Assembly: GCA_002792995.1 (NCBI GenBank)
Contig: PFPJ01000038.1
Span: 1 to 6,603, forward strand
DNA: 6,603 nucleotides
From: Candidatus Magasanikbacteria bacterium CG_4_10_14_0_2_um_filter_41_10
GTDB lineage: Bacteria; Patescibacteriota; Patescibacteriia; Magasanikbacterales; UBA922
Reading direction: 5' to 3'
Shown: positions 6,226-6,603 of the stretch, piece by piece
Numbering within the stretch: the stretch's first letter is position 1
How the letters are laid out: each line of letters opens with the position of its first letter
Program-made: the position numbers and the translations under genes
The notes under the pieces: generated by a model
Told to the model about the DNA's origin: nothing
Seen by the model: only the letters and a program-made list of their open reading frames with translations
Databases searched by the model: none

Positions 6226-6263
6226 AGTATATCAAGTATATGTGTTTGAATTTTTTTAGTCAA
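6226..6263 (-). promoter_or_regulatory. Sigma-70-type promoter for the coiled-coil gene
   Basis: On the - strand, TTGACT (6263-6258) and TATACT (6240-6235) are separated by exactly 17 bases. Each differs from consensus at one position. A second TATACT (6231-6226), preceded by TGA, forms an extended -10 just downstream, so two start sites about 9 nt apart are possible. The first would give a leader of roughly 22 nt carrying the AGGAGG. The -35 box overlaps one base of the upstream gene's TAA stop (6258-6256), so this gene can be expressed on its own as well as by read-through. Confidence 0.75.
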
Positions 6264-6603
6264 ATATTCTTTCTAAATCACCCTTTAACACAATTGGTTT
6301 CATCGCTTCAATCTCAGTTTTGTAATACGGCATGTTTGGAATTGGGTTGAGGAGATACAGTGGTTTTTTGAGAATGTACGCAAATCCCATTTCAAGAAAG
6401 CTATTTCCTCCAATATAATTTGCTATGCCGTGTTTGTCGTAATTGAGAATAAGCACTTTATCAGCCTTTTGTATTGTATCCCAGTGCTCTCTCATAGCAT
6501 CTTCTTCAAACTTTTGTTTCAGTTTCAACGCTTCTTTTTCTTCATCATTCAGACCAATAAACAATTCATTAAAAGAAGACGGGAATGCTTCATGACCATG
6601 ATC
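6256..6603 (-). CDS. Nucleoside 2-deoxyribosyltransferase-like protein, 5' end cut by window
   Basis: The frame is open from the right edge to the TAA at 6258-6256, 115 visible residues. The edge residues read DHGHEAFPSS, typical of the segment after the first helix in this family, so the true start lies beyond the window; the internal TTG at 6564 is not the start. The core reads IQKADKVLILNYDK, then GGNSFLEMGFAYILKKPLYLL, then a Pro-rich loop (NPIPNMPYYKTEI). This is the nucleoside 2-deoxyribosyltransferase fold (Pfam PF05014-like). The Glu of FLEMGFA (codon 6393-6391) matches the family's catalytic nucleophile. Known members cleave or transfer the base of (deoxy)nucleosides or nucleotides, and others act on different N-glycosidic substrates. 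The substrate here cannot be read from sequence. No terminator separates it from the coiled-coil gene, so the two may be partly co-transcribed. Confidence 0.75.
   Translation of the reverse strand, partial: DHGHEAFPSSFNELFIGLNDEEKEALKLKQKFEEDAMREHWDTIQKADKVLILNYDKHGIANYIGGNSFLEMGFAYILKKPLYLLNPIPNMPYYKTEIEAMKPIVLKGDLERIFD

Noticed and set aside
6207..6263. N-terminal extension of the coiled-coil protein to TTG at 6263
   Set aside because: The extension overlaps a good -35/-10 promoter and the AGGAGG that serves the ATG at 6206.
1..6603. Recoded genetic code (TGA as Gly, as in Gracilibacteria/Absconditabacteria)
   Set aside because: All eight stops are TAA or TAG, which first suggested it, but no gene contains an in-frame TGA and glycine is encoded by GGN throughout. 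Eight stops are too few to conclude anything.
1..6603. CRISPR array, tRNA or rRNA gene, insertion sequence
   Set aside because: No regularly spaced direct repeats, cloverleaf-like segments, rRNA-like sequence or transposase coding was found on either strand.

Overview
The window looks like a proteostasis locus from a small-genome bacterium, most plausibly a Patescibacteria (Candidate Phyla Radiation) member. That placement is an inference. It rests on the Lys/Glu-rich protein style, tight gene packing, mostly Shine-Dalgarno-less starts, the DM13 and DUF3467 companions, and extended -10 promoters. No marker gene here fixes the lineage. All eight stop codons visible are TAA or TAG. No in-frame TGA interrupts any gene, so the standard code reads everything.

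Left part (1-3654, + strand): the 3' part of an Hsp20 small heat-shock protein (cut by the left edge), then an unrecognised soluble protein of about 373 aa carrying an HEIIH zinc-peptidase motif, then a complete dnaK. The HEIIH gene is markedly more A+T rich than its neighbours and uses AGA/AGG for most arginines, whereas dnaK uses none. It therefore looks like a later arrival between hsp20 and dnaK. dnaK is followed by a bulged hairpin.

Middle part (3655-5956, + strand): an extended -10 promoter embedded in a perfect short palindrome starts what looks like a second transcription unit. Its leader contains a ~97-bp imperfect palindromic intergenic repeat. The unit encodes a membrane-anchored DM13-domain protein, a DUF3467 protein and a type I DnaJ with all four zinc-binding motifs. 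The three genes are separated by only 6 and 8 nt, and a strong hairpin/T-tract terminator closes the unit.

Right part (5955-6603, - strand): two convergent genes. The first is an 83-aa coiled-coil protein with its own good sigma-70-type promoter and a perfect AGGAGG. Upstream of it is the 3' part of a nucleoside 2-deoxyribosyltransferase-like protein that runs off the right edge.

Functionally, Hsp20 would hold unfolding proteins, and DnaK with DnaJ would refold them. No grpE, hrcA or clpB is in the window, and no CIRCE operator is visible. The DM13, DUF3467 and HEIIH proteins are uncharacterised companions whose placement suggests, but does not prove, a link to protein quality control or redox stress at the cell surface.
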